Under the pieces are notes generated by a model, which saw only the letters and a program-made list of their open reading frames with translations, was not told the origin of the DNA and ran no database searches. Shown here piece by piece: positions 18,815-27,439 of a stretch of 64,000 nt of DNA. The stretch lies in contig NZ_LMJJ01000001.1 in the NCBI RefSeq assembly GCF_001429285.1, forward strand, positions 544,689-608,688, in the 5' to 3' direction. The DNA is from Ensifer sp. Root278. GTDB taxonomy: Bacteria > Pseudomonadota > Alphaproteobacteria > Rhizobiales > Rhizobiaceae. A program made the translations under genes and the position numbers. The stretch's first letter is position 1; each line of letters opens with the position of its first letter.

Positions 18815-19276
18815 TCACGTTTCGGAAACGTCGATCCATTCGGCCCCGGTCAGTTCGACGATGCGGGCGGGACTGATGTGCACCGCCGCATTGGTGGCAC
18901 CGGCGGCCGGCACAACGATGTCGTAGGCCTTGAGCGACAAGTCGCAATAGATGCTGTGCGGCTTGGCAAGACCGAAGGGGCAGACGCCGCCGACCGGGTG
19001 CCCGGTCTCCGCCTCCACCTCGTCGAAGCCGAGCATGCGGGCCTTGGTGCCGAAGCGGGCCTTGTACTTTTTGTTGTCGAGGCGGGCGTCGCCGCGCGTG
19101 ACGATGAGGATCACATCGTCGCCAACCCGAAGCGCCAGTGTCTTGGCGATCTGCGCCGGCTCGACGCCGTGGCCCTCGGCCGCAAGCGCAACCGTGGCGG
19201 TGCTTTGTTGAAGCTCGATGACACCGATGTCTGGGGCGTGCTGGGAAAAGAAGTCTTTGACGGAAGTCAGGCTCAT
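18815..19276 (-). CDS. YbaK/EbsC-type aminoacyl-tRNA deacylase
   Basis: 153 residues, a stand-alone YbaK/prolyl-tRNA-synthetase-associated editing domain. Such proteins hydrolyse mischarged tRNA, for example Cys-tRNA(Pro). Diagnostic parts are AKTLALRVGDDVILIVTRGDARLDNKK, the Gly-rich GHPVGGVCPFGL and the C-terminal NAAVHISPARI. Exact tRNA specificity cannot be told from sequence alone. It sits 100 bp downstream of a small hypothetical gene on the same strand. Confidence 0.85.
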   Translation of the reverse strand: MSLTSVKDFFSQHAPDIGVIELQQSTATVALAAEGHGVEPAQIAKTLALRVGDDVILIVTRGDARLDNKKYKARFGTKARMLGFDEVEAETGHPVGGVCPFGLAKPHSIYCDLSLKAYDIVVPAAGATNAAVHISPARIVELTGAEWIDVSET

Positions 19277-19364
19277 GGCAAAGGATTCGCGTTATTGAAA
19301 AGCGATGGCGATCGGCCGCGTTGCGAACAACCGTCACGACGTTCGGCTTCGGCGGGCAAATCTC

Positions 19365-19553
19365 TCAGTCGTCGTTGGAAGCGTCAAGGTCTTCGGGGCG
19401 CCGGCCTTCTTGCCCAGGCGGCAGATAGCCATGGCTGGTGAACCAGTTCTCGAGGATCGTGGCGATCGCCTGATCCCGTGACAGCGTTCCCGGGTGATCG
19501 GCGATGAAAGACCTGAGCGCCGTCTCGATCTTGTCGGTGTAAAGCGCGTTCAT
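19365..19553 (-). CDS. Small acidic hypothetical protein
   Basis: 62 residues from the ATG at 19553, which has CGGAGG upstream. It is predicted helical (DKIETALRSFIADHP... RDQAIATILENWFTSHGYLPP) with an acidic disordered tail. No signal peptide or known domain. It precedes the YbaK-type gene on the same strand and may be co-transcribed with it. Confidence 0.6.
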   Translation of the reverse strand: MNALYTDKIETALRSFIADHPGTLSRDQAIATILENWFTSHGYLPPGQEGRRPEDLDASNDD

Positions 19554-19696
19554 GCGTGCCTCCGTCTGGCAAGTGCGGTGTTCCGTCCGGTGACCCGTCC
19601 AGCAGATCACAGTGCTACAGCCCTGTTCGCGCGTCCAGATGGAACGGCCGAGGGCCGTTCCATGCGCGAAGGCGGCTGCCGCCGAATGGTGTGGGC

Positions 19697-19951
19697 TCAG
19701 GCCTGCTTGACGATGCGGATCAGCACCAGAAGGATTACCGCACCGATTGTCGCGTGCAGGATGGCCGAGAGAATACCGCTGCCGAGGCTGATGCCGATCG
19801 CCGGGAAGAGGAAGCCGGCGATGAAGGCGCCGATGATGCCGACGACCATGTTGCCGATAAGGCCGAATCCGCCACCCTTGACGATGAGGCCGGCGAGCCA
19901 GCCGGCGACCGCGCCGACGATCAGGAAGACGAGAATGCTTTCAATACCCAT
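19697..19951 (-). CDS. GlsB/YeaQ/YmgE family membrane protein
   Basis: 84 residues, three hydrophobic segments rich in Gly (ILVFLIVGAVAGWLAGLIVKGGGFGLIGN, VVGIIGAFIAGFLFP, ATIGAVILLVLIRI), the transglycosylase-associated/GlsB pattern of stress-linked inner-membrane proteins. The conserved Gly-rich loop after helix 1 is present. AGGGGA lies about 8 bp before the ATG at 19951. The biochemical role of the family is unclear. Confidence 0.85.
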   Translation of the reverse strand: MGIESILVFLIVGAVAGWLAGLIVKGGGFGLIGNMVVGIIGAFIAGFLFPAIGISLGSGILSAILHATIGAVILLVLIRIVKQA

Positions 19952-20109
19952 GAATGGTCCCCTTTCCATTGGATCTCGATTGGAAAGATAGATCAGGAAT
20001 CGAAATCAGATAGAGGGCAATTTCATCGCGCAGCGATTTTTTGAGATTTGAATGATCGCCGGGGCGCGCCGGAGCCCCAAGACGAGGGCACGGCGCTGCT
20101 CGATCGGTA

Positions 20110-21405
20110 TCAGACGATGCCGCCTCCGCCGCCGGCAACGGCCGGGCGTTCGGCGGCGACCTTCGCGCGATATCCACTTTTCCGATAGGTCGCGACCGGC
20201 GCCACCGCTCCGCCGCTCTCAAGTCGCGCCATCGCAAGGATCGGCTCGATATCAGTGCGGAAGGCGGTCTTCAGCGTCTCGCTCGCCATCAGCGCGTCGT
20301 TGTCTTCCTGGCAGCCTTCAAGCACCTTGCGATCGACGATCAGCGCCTGGGCATAGGCCCGGCAAACCTCGGTCGCGCTCGTCATCAGGCTCTCGATCGG
20401 ATCGGTGACGTTGTGGCTCTGGTCGAGCATATGCGCCGGCTTGAATCCCTTGGCGCCGCGCGTTTCCGCATCCACCAGCTCGTTGAACACGAGGAACAGC
20501 CGATAGGGGTCGATCACGCCCGTGTCGAGATCGTCATCGCCGTACTTCGAATCGTTGAAGTGGAAACCGCCGAGCTTGCCGAATTGGATGAGGCGGGCGA
20601 CGATCATTTCGATATTGACGTTCGGCGCATGGTGACCGAGATCGACGAGGCAGAAGGCCTTGGGGCCGAGCTCCTGCGCGATCAGATAGTTTGTGCCCCA
20701 GTCCTGAACGACGGTCGAATAGAAGGCCGGCTCGAACATCTTGTGCTCGGTAAAGACCCGCCAATCCTCTGGCAGCGCCGCATAGACCGATTTCATCGCA
20801 TCGAGATAACGCTCGAAGGCGCGGGTGAAATTGCTCTGGCCGGGGAAGTTGGAGCCGTCGCCGATCCACACCGTCAGCGCCTTGGAGCCGAGTTGCCGGC
20901 CGATCTCGATGCATTCGAGATTGTGCTCCACCGCCTGGCGGCGGGTTGCGGCATCGACATGCGACAGCGAGCCGAACTTGTAGGAGTGCGCCTGGCCCGG
21001 TGTGTCGGAGAAGGTGTTGGAGTTCATCGCGTCGAAGCCGAGGCCGAGCGACGTGCCTTTCTGCTTCAGTTCGGAAATGTCGCTCACCTTGTCCCACGGA
21101 ATATGCAGCGAGACGGTCGGAGTCGCCCGCGTCAATTGCTGTATGACCGCGCAATCCTCAAGTTTGTCGAAGATGTTGCGTGGCTCGCCCTTGCCGGGGA
21201 AGCGGGCGAAGCGCGTGCCGCCGGTGCCGACACCCCAGGAGGGGACGGCGACGCCATAGGCGGCAACCTTGCGCCTGATCTCGTCGATCGCAACGCCGCG
21301 CCGATCGAGTCGCTCGCCGAGGCTGTCATAATCCCGGCGAAGCGCGGTGAGCCGGCTTTCGTTCTCGGCCTCGACCGTTGCCTGGCTGATCATCGTCGTC
21401 GTCAT
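20110..21405 (-). CDS. rhaI: L-rhamnose isomerase (RhaI type)
   Basis: 431 residues. A metal-dependent TIM-barrel isomerase converting L-rhamnose to L-rhamnulose, of the Pseudomonas stutzeri/rhizobial RhaI type rather than E. coli RhaA. Supporting segments are AVPSWGVGTGGTRFARF, HIPWDK, KALTVWIGDGSNFPGQ, FTEHKMFEP, CLVDLGHHAPNVNIE and GGFHFNDSKYGDDDL, which carry the Glu/Asp/His metal ligands. It is the second gene after rhaD on the minus strand (14 bp apart) and diverges from the transport/kinase operon. Confidence 0.93.
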   Translation of the reverse strand: MTTTMISQATVEAENESRLTALRRDYDSLGERLDRRGVAIDEIRRKVAAYGVAVPSWGVGTGGTRFARFPGKGEPRNIFDKLEDCAVIQQLTRATPTVSLHIPWDKVSDISELKQKGTSLGLGFDAMNSNTFSDTPGQAHSYKFGSLSHVDAATRRQAVEHNLECIEIGRQLGSKALTVWIGDGSNFPGQSNFTRAFERYLDAMKSVYAALPEDWRVFTEHKMFEPAFYSTVVQDWGTNYLIAQELGPKAFCLVDLGHHAPNVNIEMIVARLIQFGKLGGFHFNDSKYGDDDLDTGVIDPYRLFLVFNELVDAETRGAKGFKPAHMLDQSHNVTDPIESLMTSATEVCRAYAQALIVDRKVLEGCQEDNDALMASETLKTAFRTDIEPILAMARLESGGAVAPVATYRKSGYRAKVAAERPAVAGGGGGIV

Positions 21406-21419
21406 GGAAACCTCCTCGA

Positions 21420-23519
21420 TCAGCGGGTGAAGGACTGGGCGTTGCCCGCGTCGACATTGATGATGTTGCCGGTCGATTTCGCCGACATGTCGGAGGCAAG
21501 GAAGTAGATCGCCTCGGCGATGTCCTCCGGGAAGACGCTGAGCTTCAGCATCGAGCGCTCGCGATAATGCGCCTCGAGATCGTCGACATCCATCTTATAG
21601 GCTGCGGCGCGCTGCTCCTTCCACTCGCCGGTCCAGATCTTCGAGCCGCGTAGCACCGCGTCCGGGTTGACGACGTTGACGCGGATCTGTGCCGCAGCAC
21701 CCTCCAGCGCCAGGCAGCGGGCAAGGTGGATCTCGGCCGCCTTGGCGGTGCAATAGGCCGAGGCGCCGGGGGAGGCGGCAAGCCCGTTCTTGGAGGCGAC
21801 GAAGACGATATTGCCGCCGGCCTTCTGCTGGCGGAAGACCCGAAAGGCTTCCCGCGAGACGAGGAAATAGCCGGTCGTCAGGATCTCGATGTTCTTGTTC
21901 CAGAGCGAAAGCGTCGTGTCCTCGATCGCGGCGGAGGAGGCAAGACCCGCATTGGAAACGAGAATGTCGAGACCGCCGAAGGCGAGCAACGCATCAGCGA
22001 AGCCGCCTTCGACGGCCGCCTCGCTGGTGACATTCATGGTGACGGAGCGCACGACATCCTTGCCGTAGCGCGCGGAAAGCTCGCTTTCGGCTGCGGCAAG
22101 CGCCGTCTCGTCGATGTCAGCCAGCACCACGCACGCGCCTTCCTGCATCAGCCGGTTGGCCGTCGCCTTGCCGATGCCGCCGGCGCCGCCGGTGACGAGC
22201 GCGATCCGGCCGGCAAGGCTCTTCGGCTTCGGCATGCGCTGCAGTTTCGCTTCCTCCAGCAGCCAGTATTCGATGTCGAAGGCTTCCTGCTCCGGCAGGC
22301 CGACATAGGTCGAGACGCCGCAGGCGCCGCGCATGACGTTGATGGCGTTGACATAGAACTCGCCGGAGATGCGGGCGGTCGCCTTGTCCTTGGCGAATGT
22401 GATCATGCCGACGCCCGGCACGAGATAGACGACCGCATTTGGATCGCGCATGGCGGGGCTGTCTACGCGTTTGCAGCGCTCGTAGTAGGCCGCATAGTCG
22501 GCGCGATAGGCGGCGATTGCCTCGGGAAGCGCAGCGAGCGTCCCGTCGATATCCGGCTTGGCCGGATCGAATTCGATCACCAGCGGTCGGATCTTGGTGC
22601 GCAGGAAGTGGTCGGGGCAGCTCGTGCCGAGCGCCGCCAGCGGCTTCAGGTCCTTCGATGTGACGAAGTCGAGCACGGCCTGGCTGCCGTCGAAATGGCC
22701 GACCTTCTTCTCGTCGGCGCTGATCAGGCCGCGGATGACCGGCATCAGCTTGCGGGCGACATCGGCGCGGGCAGTAGCGTCGAGCGTCGCTGTTACTGCG
22801 CCCCCGAAGGCAGGCTTAGTGTTCTCGACCTCGAACCAGGCGATCGCCTTGTTGATTATCTCGATCGTCGTCTCATAGGCCTCTTTCGCCGTGTCGCCCC
22901 AGGTGAAGAGGCCGTGGCTTTCGAGCACGACGCCACGGGCACTCGGGTTTTCCAGGCAGAATTTTTCCAGCCACAGGCCGAGCTCGTAGCCGGGGCGCTT
23001 CCACGGCAGCCAGCCGATGTCGTCGCCGAAGATTTTTGCCGTCAGCTCGCGGCTGTTGTTGGCGGCGGCAATCGCGATGATCGCGTCGGGATGCATGTGG
23101 TCGACGTGCTTCTTCGGCACGTAGGCATGCAGCGGCGTGTCGATCGAGGCGGCGCGCGGATTGAGATTGAAGGTGCAATGCGGCAGGTAGCCGACCATCT
23201 CGTCTTCGAAATCAACGCCGCGATAGATCGTCTTCAGCGCATTGAGCTTGTCCATGTAGAGCGTCGCGAAGCCGTCGAGCTTGATCGTGCCGACGTCGCC
23301 GCCGGAGCCCTTGACCCAGAGAACCTCGACAGTGCCGCCGCCAAGCGGATCCTTTTCCATCACCTTAGCCGAGGTGTTGCCGCCGCCATAATTGGTGATG
23401 CGCTTGTCGGAGCCAAGCAGGTTCGAGCGATAGAGCAGCCGCTCGGATTCGCTCATACCGGCAGCCTTCGCCTCGTCCCAAAGGTTTGCAAGTCGTGCGC
23501 CCTGCTGCTTGTCGAGCAT
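21420..23519 (-). CDS. rhaD: Bifunctional rhamnulose-1-phosphate aldolase / short-chain dehydrogenase
   Basis: 699 residues. The N-terminal ~420 residues form a class II aldolase/adducin domain with zinc-histidine motifs (LPHCTFNLNP, DHMHPDAIIAIAAAN, ESHGLFTWGD); it would split rhamnulose-1-phosphate into dihydroxyacetone phosphate and L-lactaldehyde. The C-terminal ~270 residues are an SDR domain with the nucleotide-binding ALVTGGAGGIGKAT and catalytic AYCTAKA (Tyr-x3-Lys), probably oxidising lactaldehyde to lactate. The fusion is typical of rhizobial rha loci. The ATG at 23519 has GGAGG 8 bp upstream and fits the family start; upstream in-frame codons are less likely. It is followed by rhaI. 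Confidence 0.93.
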   Translation of the reverse strand: MLDKQQGARLANLWDEAKAAGMSESERLLYRSNLLGSDKRITNYGGGNTSAKVMEKDPLGGGTVEVLWVKGSGGDVGTIKLDGFATLYMDKLNALKTIYRGVDFEDEMVGYLPHCTFNLNPRAASIDTPLHAYVPKKHVDHMHPDAIIAIAAANNSRELTAKIFGDDIGWLPWKRPGYELGLWLEKFCLENPSARGVVLESHGLFTWGDTAKEAYETTIEIINKAIAWFEVENTKPAFGGAVTATLDATARADVARKLMPVIRGLISADEKKVGHFDGSQAVLDFVTSKDLKPLAALGTSCPDHFLRTKIRPLVIEFDPAKPDIDGTLAALPEAIAAYRADYAAYYERCKRVDSPAMRDPNAVVYLVPGVGMITFAKDKATARISGEFYVNAINVMRGACGVSTYVGLPEQEAFDIEYWLLEEAKLQRMPKPKSLAGRIALVTGGAGGIGKATANRLMQEGACVVLADIDETALAAAESELSARYGKDVVRSVTMNVTSEAAVEGGFADALLAFGGLDILVSNAGLASSAAIEDTTLSLWNKNIEILTTGYFLVSREAFRVFRQQKAGGNIVFVASKNGLAASPGASAYCTAKAAEIHLARCLALEGAAAQIRVNVVNPDAVLRGSKIWTGEWKEQRAAAYKMDVDDLEAHYRERSMLKLSVFPEDIAEAIYFLASDMSAKSTGNIINVDAGNAQSFTR

Positions 23520-23606
23520 CTCGAATTCCTCCCGGTCTGATGTCGTGCGGCTTGGCGTCCGCACGGAGATATGGTTGGCATCAGATCATAGGACTTGAGC
23601 GTTAAA

Positions 23607-23677
23607 GTCAATCAAAAACGATCAAGTTCGCGCATATTGCGCTGCACAATGAAAAAATATGATTGATTGTGATTGAC
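23607..23677. promoter_or_regulatory. Candidate RhaR operators in the rhaD-rhaR divergent region
   Basis: Between the divergent rhaD and rhaR starts, GTCAATC (23607-23613) is exactly complementary to GATTGAC (23671-23677), and GATTGATTGT directly precedes the latter (23661-23670). Repeated GATTGA/TCAATC units flanking an AT-rich core are a plausible site for the DeoR-type RhaR to control both operons. Confidence 0.55.
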
Positions 23678-23721
23678 AATGGTCGATCGTGATGGAAGCA
23701 TGAACGCCATCGGAGGAACGC

Positions 23722-24534
23722 ATGCACGAGAAAGAAAGACATCGGATCATTCTGTCGGCGGTTCAGGAAAAACCCGTCGTCACCGTCCAGGAGTTGGTCG
23801 ATCTGACCGACAGTTCCGAGGCGACGATCCGGCGCGATATCGCGGCACTCCACGTGCAGAAGAAGCTGCGCCGTGTGCGCGGCGGCGCCGAGGCAATCAA
23901 CCCGCCGCAATTCGTCGGCCTTGCCGGTCGGCCGTTCAAGGTCAACGAAGGCCTGCACGCCCGCGAGAAGCAGGCGATCGCCAAGGAGGCGGTGGCGCTC
24001 TGCGAGGATGGCGAGCCGATCATCATCAATGGCGGCACCACCACCTTCCAGATGGTGCATTTTCTCAGCAATCGCCGCATGCAGGTGTTCACCAATTCCT
24101 TCCCGATCGCCGAGCACCTTTTAAAGCACTCAAAGAACACGGTGATGCTGTCCGGCGGCACGATCTACCGCGAGCAGAACATCATCTTAAGCCCCTTCGA
24201 CAACGACGTGACGCGCAATTTCTATGCGCGCCGCATGTTCATGGGGGCTCAAGGACTGGGGCCGCTCGGGCTGATGGAAGCGGACCCGCTTCTGATCCAA
24301 GCGGAACAGAAACTGATCGATCAGGCGGACGAACTCGTCGTGCTGGTCGACTCGTCGAAATTTCACAAGCGATCGAGCCTCATTCTTTGCGGGCTGAAGC
24401 GGATCGCCACTGTCATTACGGATTCGGGCATCGAGGACAGGCATGCCGCGATGCTCGAAAATGCCGGGGTGAGGCTGGTTGTGGCCAGCAGCAGGGCCGG
24501 TACGGATGCGGAGAACATATCCTCGTCCGCCTGA
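23722..24534 (+). CDS. rhaR: DeoR-family regulator of rhamnose genes
   Basis: 270 residues. The N-terminal winged HTH (VTVQELVDLTDSSEATIRRDIAAL) and the DeoR sensor domain with INGGTTTFQM and LSGGTIYREQN are clear. Family members bind phosphorylated sugar intermediates; repression of the rha genes lifted by a rhamnose metabolite is expected from rhizobial work, not shown here. GGAGGAACG precedes the ATG. It is the first gene of rhaRSTPQUK and diverges from rhaD, leaving about 200 bp with likely operators. Confidence 0.92.
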   Translation: MHEKERHRIILSAVQEKPVVTVQELVDLTDSSEATIRRDIAALHVQKKLRRVRGGAEAINPPQFVGLAGRPFKVNEGLHAREKQAIAKEAVALCEDGEPIIINGGTTTFQMVHFLSNRRMQVFTNSFPIAEHLLKHSKNTVMLSGGTIYREQNIILSPFDNDVTRNFYARRMFMGAQGLGPLGLMEADPLLIQAEQKLIDQADELVVLVDSSKFHKRSSLILCGLKRIATVITDSGIEDRHAAMLENAGVRLVVASSRAGTDAENISSSA

Positions 24535-24650
24535 CGCGGGTGAGGAGAGGGGAAGGCGGTGGTCACGGTTAAGGGAGCCGGGTCGTTGCCGAACGGAGGA
24601 ATTTGCGCCGGATGCGATTTTCGCGAACCGGACAATGGGAGGAAATGAGC

Positions 24651-25640
24651 ATGAAGATCCTGAAGTCACTGATGGTCACGGCCGCGGTTTCGCTTGCGCT
24701 GATGGCCAATGCCGCGCATGCGGAAAACAAGAAGATCGCGCTCGTCGTCAAGGCGCTCGGCATCGGCTTCTTCGAAGCTGCCAACAAGGGCGCCCAGGAA
24801 GCCGCCAAAGAACTGGGCGACGTCGAAGTGATCTACACCGGCCCGACCTCGACCACCGCCGAAGGCCAGATCGAGGTGATCAACTCGCTGATCGCCCAGA
24901 AGGTCGATGCGATTGCCGTTTCGGCCAATGACACCGATGCTCTCGTGCCGGCGCTGAAGAAGGCGATGGACCGCGGCATCAAGGTCATCTCCTGGGACAG
25001 CGGTGTCGCCAAGGATGGCCGGTTGATGCACCTCAACCCGTCGTCGAACCCGCTGATCGGCAACATGATCATCAAGCTTGCCGCCGACAACCTGCCTGAG
25101 GGCGGCGACGTCGCCGTGCTTTCGGCTTCCGCGACCGCGACCAACCAGAACACCTGGATCGCCGAGATGAAGAAGGTCCAGGGCAACTACAAGGGCATCA
25201 ACGTCGTAACAACCGTCTATGGCGACGACCTTGCCGACAAGTCCTATCGCGAAACCCAAGGCCTCATTCAGTCCTATCCGAACCTGAAGGCGATCATCGC
25301 GCCGACCTCGGTCGGTATCGTCGCGGCGGCACAAGCCGTCACCGACGCCGGCAAGATCGGCCAGATCAACGTAACGGGCTTGGGCCTTCCCTCGGAAATG
25401 GCCGGCCACGTCAAATCGGGCGCTTCCAAGTCCTTCGCCATCTGGAACCCGATCGACCTCGGCTATTCCGCAACGATGATCGCCTATGATCTGATCGGCG
25501 GTGCCGAAGCCAAGCCCGGCGCGGAACTGAAGATGGGCCGTATGGGTGCCGTCAAGCTCGACGACAACAATGAAGGCGCGATGGCCGACCCGTTCGTCTA
25601 CGATGCCAAGAACGTCGAGGAATTCGCCAAGATCTTCTGA
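24651..25640 (+). CDS. rhaS: Rhamnose ABC transporter, periplasmic binding protein
   Basis: 329 residues. A Sec signal peptide (ends NAAHA|ENKK) is followed by a type I periplasmic-binding fold of the ribose/LsrB class (ALVVKALGIGFFEAANKGAQEAAKEL, VDAIAVSANDTDALVPALKKAMDRGIKVISWDSG). It would capture L-rhamnose and deliver it to RhaPQ-RhaT. The ATG at 24651 was chosen with GGAGG about 8 bp upstream; another ATG at 24645 is also in frame. A set of palindromes separates it from rhaT. Confidence 0.92.
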   Translation: MKILKSLMVTAAVSLALMANAAHAENKKIALVVKALGIGFFEAANKGAQEAAKELGDVEVIYTGPTSTTAEGQIEVINSLIAQKVDAIAVSANDTDALVPALKKAMDRGIKVISWDSGVAKDGRLMHLNPSSNPLIGNMIIKLAADNLPEGGDVAVLSASATATNQNTWIAEMKKVQGNYKGINVVTTVYGDDLADKSYRETQGLIQSYPNLKAIIAPTSVGIVAAAQAVTDAGKIGQINVTGLGLPSEMAGHVKSGASKSFAIWNPIDLGYSATMIAYDLIGGAEAKPGAELKMGRMGAVKLDDNNEGAMADPFVYDAKNVEEFAKIF

Positions 25641-25715
25641 TCTGGCGAACGACCAAACTGGCGTCGCCCCTCATCCGCGCGGTGAGGGAAGGGCCCCTCA
25701 TCCGCCTGCCGGCAC

Positions 25716-25853
25716 CTTCTCCCCGCAGGCGGGGAGAAGGGACAAGCGGCAACCGTTCGCTCCTCTTCCACGTCAAGGAGGGAGGAGAGCGGCGTCCTCG
25801 TTCCCTCTCCCCGCGCGCGGGGAGAGGGTTAGTCCTCGGGTTAAACCCGAGGA
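25716..25853. repeat. Three consecutive palindromes between rhaS and rhaT
   Basis: Perfect inverted repeats lie at 25716-25739 (11-bp arms CTTCTCCCCGC), 25803-25828 (13-bp arms CCCTCTCCCCGCG) and 25833-25853 (10-bp arms TCCTCGGGTT). The first two are related (TCTCCCCGC core), and related GGTGAGGG/CCCTCATCCG strings precede them from 25674. This resembles the dispersed REP-like elements of rhizobia. Its place after the binding-protein gene suggests mRNA stabilisation or partial termination. Confidence 0.75.
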
Positions 25854-25942
25854 GAGGGGCATTTGCAGACTGCGGTGCCCTCGATGTCAGGCACATAGAT
25901 CAGGCGGAATGGAACTTGCTCCAGGATACGCTCACATCGCGG

Positions 25943-27439
25943 ATGAAGCCCGCCATCGCGCTTGAGGGGATCTCAAAATCCTTCCCCGGCGTGAAGGCGC
26001 TTTCCGACGTTTCGCTGTCGCTCTATCCGGGGTCGGTGACCGCGCTGATCGGCGAAAACGGCGCCGGAAAATCGACGCTGGTGAAGATCCTCACCGGCAT
26101 CTATCAGCCGGATGGCGGCACGATCCGCGTTGCGGAGCAGGAGGTCCATTTCCCGACGGCACTTGCCGCAGCGCGTGCCGGCGTCACAGCGATCCACCAG
26201 GAAACCGTGCTTTTCGACGAGCTTTCGGTCGCCGAAAACATCTTCCTCGGCCACGCCCCGCGTAACCGTTTCGGGCTGATCGACTGGAAGAAGCTCAATA
26301 CTGATGCGCGCGCGTTGCTTGCGCGCGCCGGTGCCGATCTCGATCCGACGATCCGCCTGCGTGATCTCGGCATTGCCAAGAAACATCTCGTCGCGATCGC
26401 CCGCGCGCTTTCCGTCGATGCCCAGGTGGTCATCATGGACGAGCCGACCGCCGCGCTGTCGCACAAGGAGATCCACGAGCTCTATGCGCTCGTCGAGCGG
26501 TTGAAGGCTGACGGCAAGGCGATCCTCTTCATCAGTCACAAGTTCGACGAGATCTTCCGCATTGCCGATCGCTACACCGTCTTCCGCGATGGAACGATGG
26601 TGGATGAGGGCCTGATTGCCGATGTCAGCCAGGACGAACTGGTGCGCCTCATGGTCGGCCGCGCCGTCGGTTCGGTCTACCCGAAGAAGGAAGTGGTGAT
26701 CGGCGCGCCGGTGCTCACCGTTTCGGGCTACCGCCACCCGACCGAGTTCGAGGACATCAATTTCGAGCTTCGCCGCGGCGAGATCCTCGGTTTCTACGGT
26801 CTCGTCGGCGCCGGCCGATCGGAATTCATGCAGTCGCTGATCGGCGTCACCCGGCCTTCCGCTGGTGCGGTCCGGCTCGATGGCGAGGTGCTCGTGATCC
26901 GCAGCCCCTCCGAGGCGATCCGCAGCGGCATCGTCTATGTGCCCGAAGAGCGCGGCCGCCAGGGCGCGATCATCGGATTGCCGATCTTTCAAAACGTCAC
27001 CTTGCCGTCGCTGTCGCGGACCTCGCGCTCGGGCTTCCTGAAACTTGCCAACGAGTTCGCGCTCGCCCGCGAGTACACCGCGCGCCTCGATCTGCGTGCT
27101 GCTTCGCTCGATCAAGACGTCGGCACGCTCTCGGGCGGCAACCAGCAGAAGGTCGTCATCGCCAAGTGGCTGGCGACCAAGCCGAAGGTGATCATTCTCG
27201 ACGAGCCGACCAAGGGCATCGACATCGGCTCCAAGGCGGCCGTGCACGCCTTCATGAGCGAGCTTGCGGCTCAAGGCCTCAGCGTCATCATGGTCTCCTC
27301 GGAAATCCCCGAGATCATGGGCATGTCCGACCGCGTCATCGTCATGCGCGAGGGGCGGATCGCCGGGCGCTTCGAGCGCGCCGATCTGACGGCCGAAAAG
27401 CTGGTGCGTGCCGCTGCCGGCATTCAGGAGGCCGCGTGA
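25943..27439 (+). CDS. rhaT: Rhamnose ABC transporter, ATP-binding protein
   Basis: 498 residues with two ABC cassettes, as in ribose-type importers. The first has Walker A GENGAGKST (residues 37-45) and Walker B VVIMDEPTAAL. The second has a degenerate P-loop (GLVGAGRSEF) but keeps the signature LSGGNQQK and VIILDEPTKGID. It energises RhaPQ. The ATG at 25943 gives the normal family length; the frame is open through the upstream palindrome region, but that part is not protein-like. The ribosome site is weak. The stop overlaps rhaP. Confidence 0.93.
   Translation: MKPAIALEGISKSFPGVKALSDVSLSLYPGSVTALIGENGAGKSTLVKILTGIYQPDGGTIRVAEQEVHFPTALAAARAGVTAIHQETVLFDELSVAENIFLGHAPRNRFGLIDWKKLNTDARALLARAGADLDPTIRLRDLGIAKKHLVAIARALSVDAQVVIMDEPTAALSHKEIHELYALVERLKADGKAILFISHKFDEIFRIADRYTVFRDGTMVDEGLIADVSQDELVRLMVGRAVGSVYPKKEVVIGAPVLTVSGYRHPTEFEDINFELRRGEILGFYGLVGAGRSEFMQSLIGVTRPSAGAVRLDGEVLVIRSPSEAIRSGIVYVPEERGRQGAIIGLPIFQNVTLPSLSRTSRSGFLKLANEFALAREYTARLDLRAASLDQDVGTLSGGNQQKVVIAKWLATKPKVIILDEPTKGIDIGSKAAVHAFMSELAAQGLSVIMVSSEIPEIMGMSDRVIVMREGRIAGRFERADLTAEKLVRAAAGIQEAA

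Noticed and set aside
25716..25853. Possible CRISPR or attenuator reading of the palindrome cluster
   Set aside because: The units differ in length and sequence, spacers are irregular and no cas genes are present; they are REP-like palindromes.
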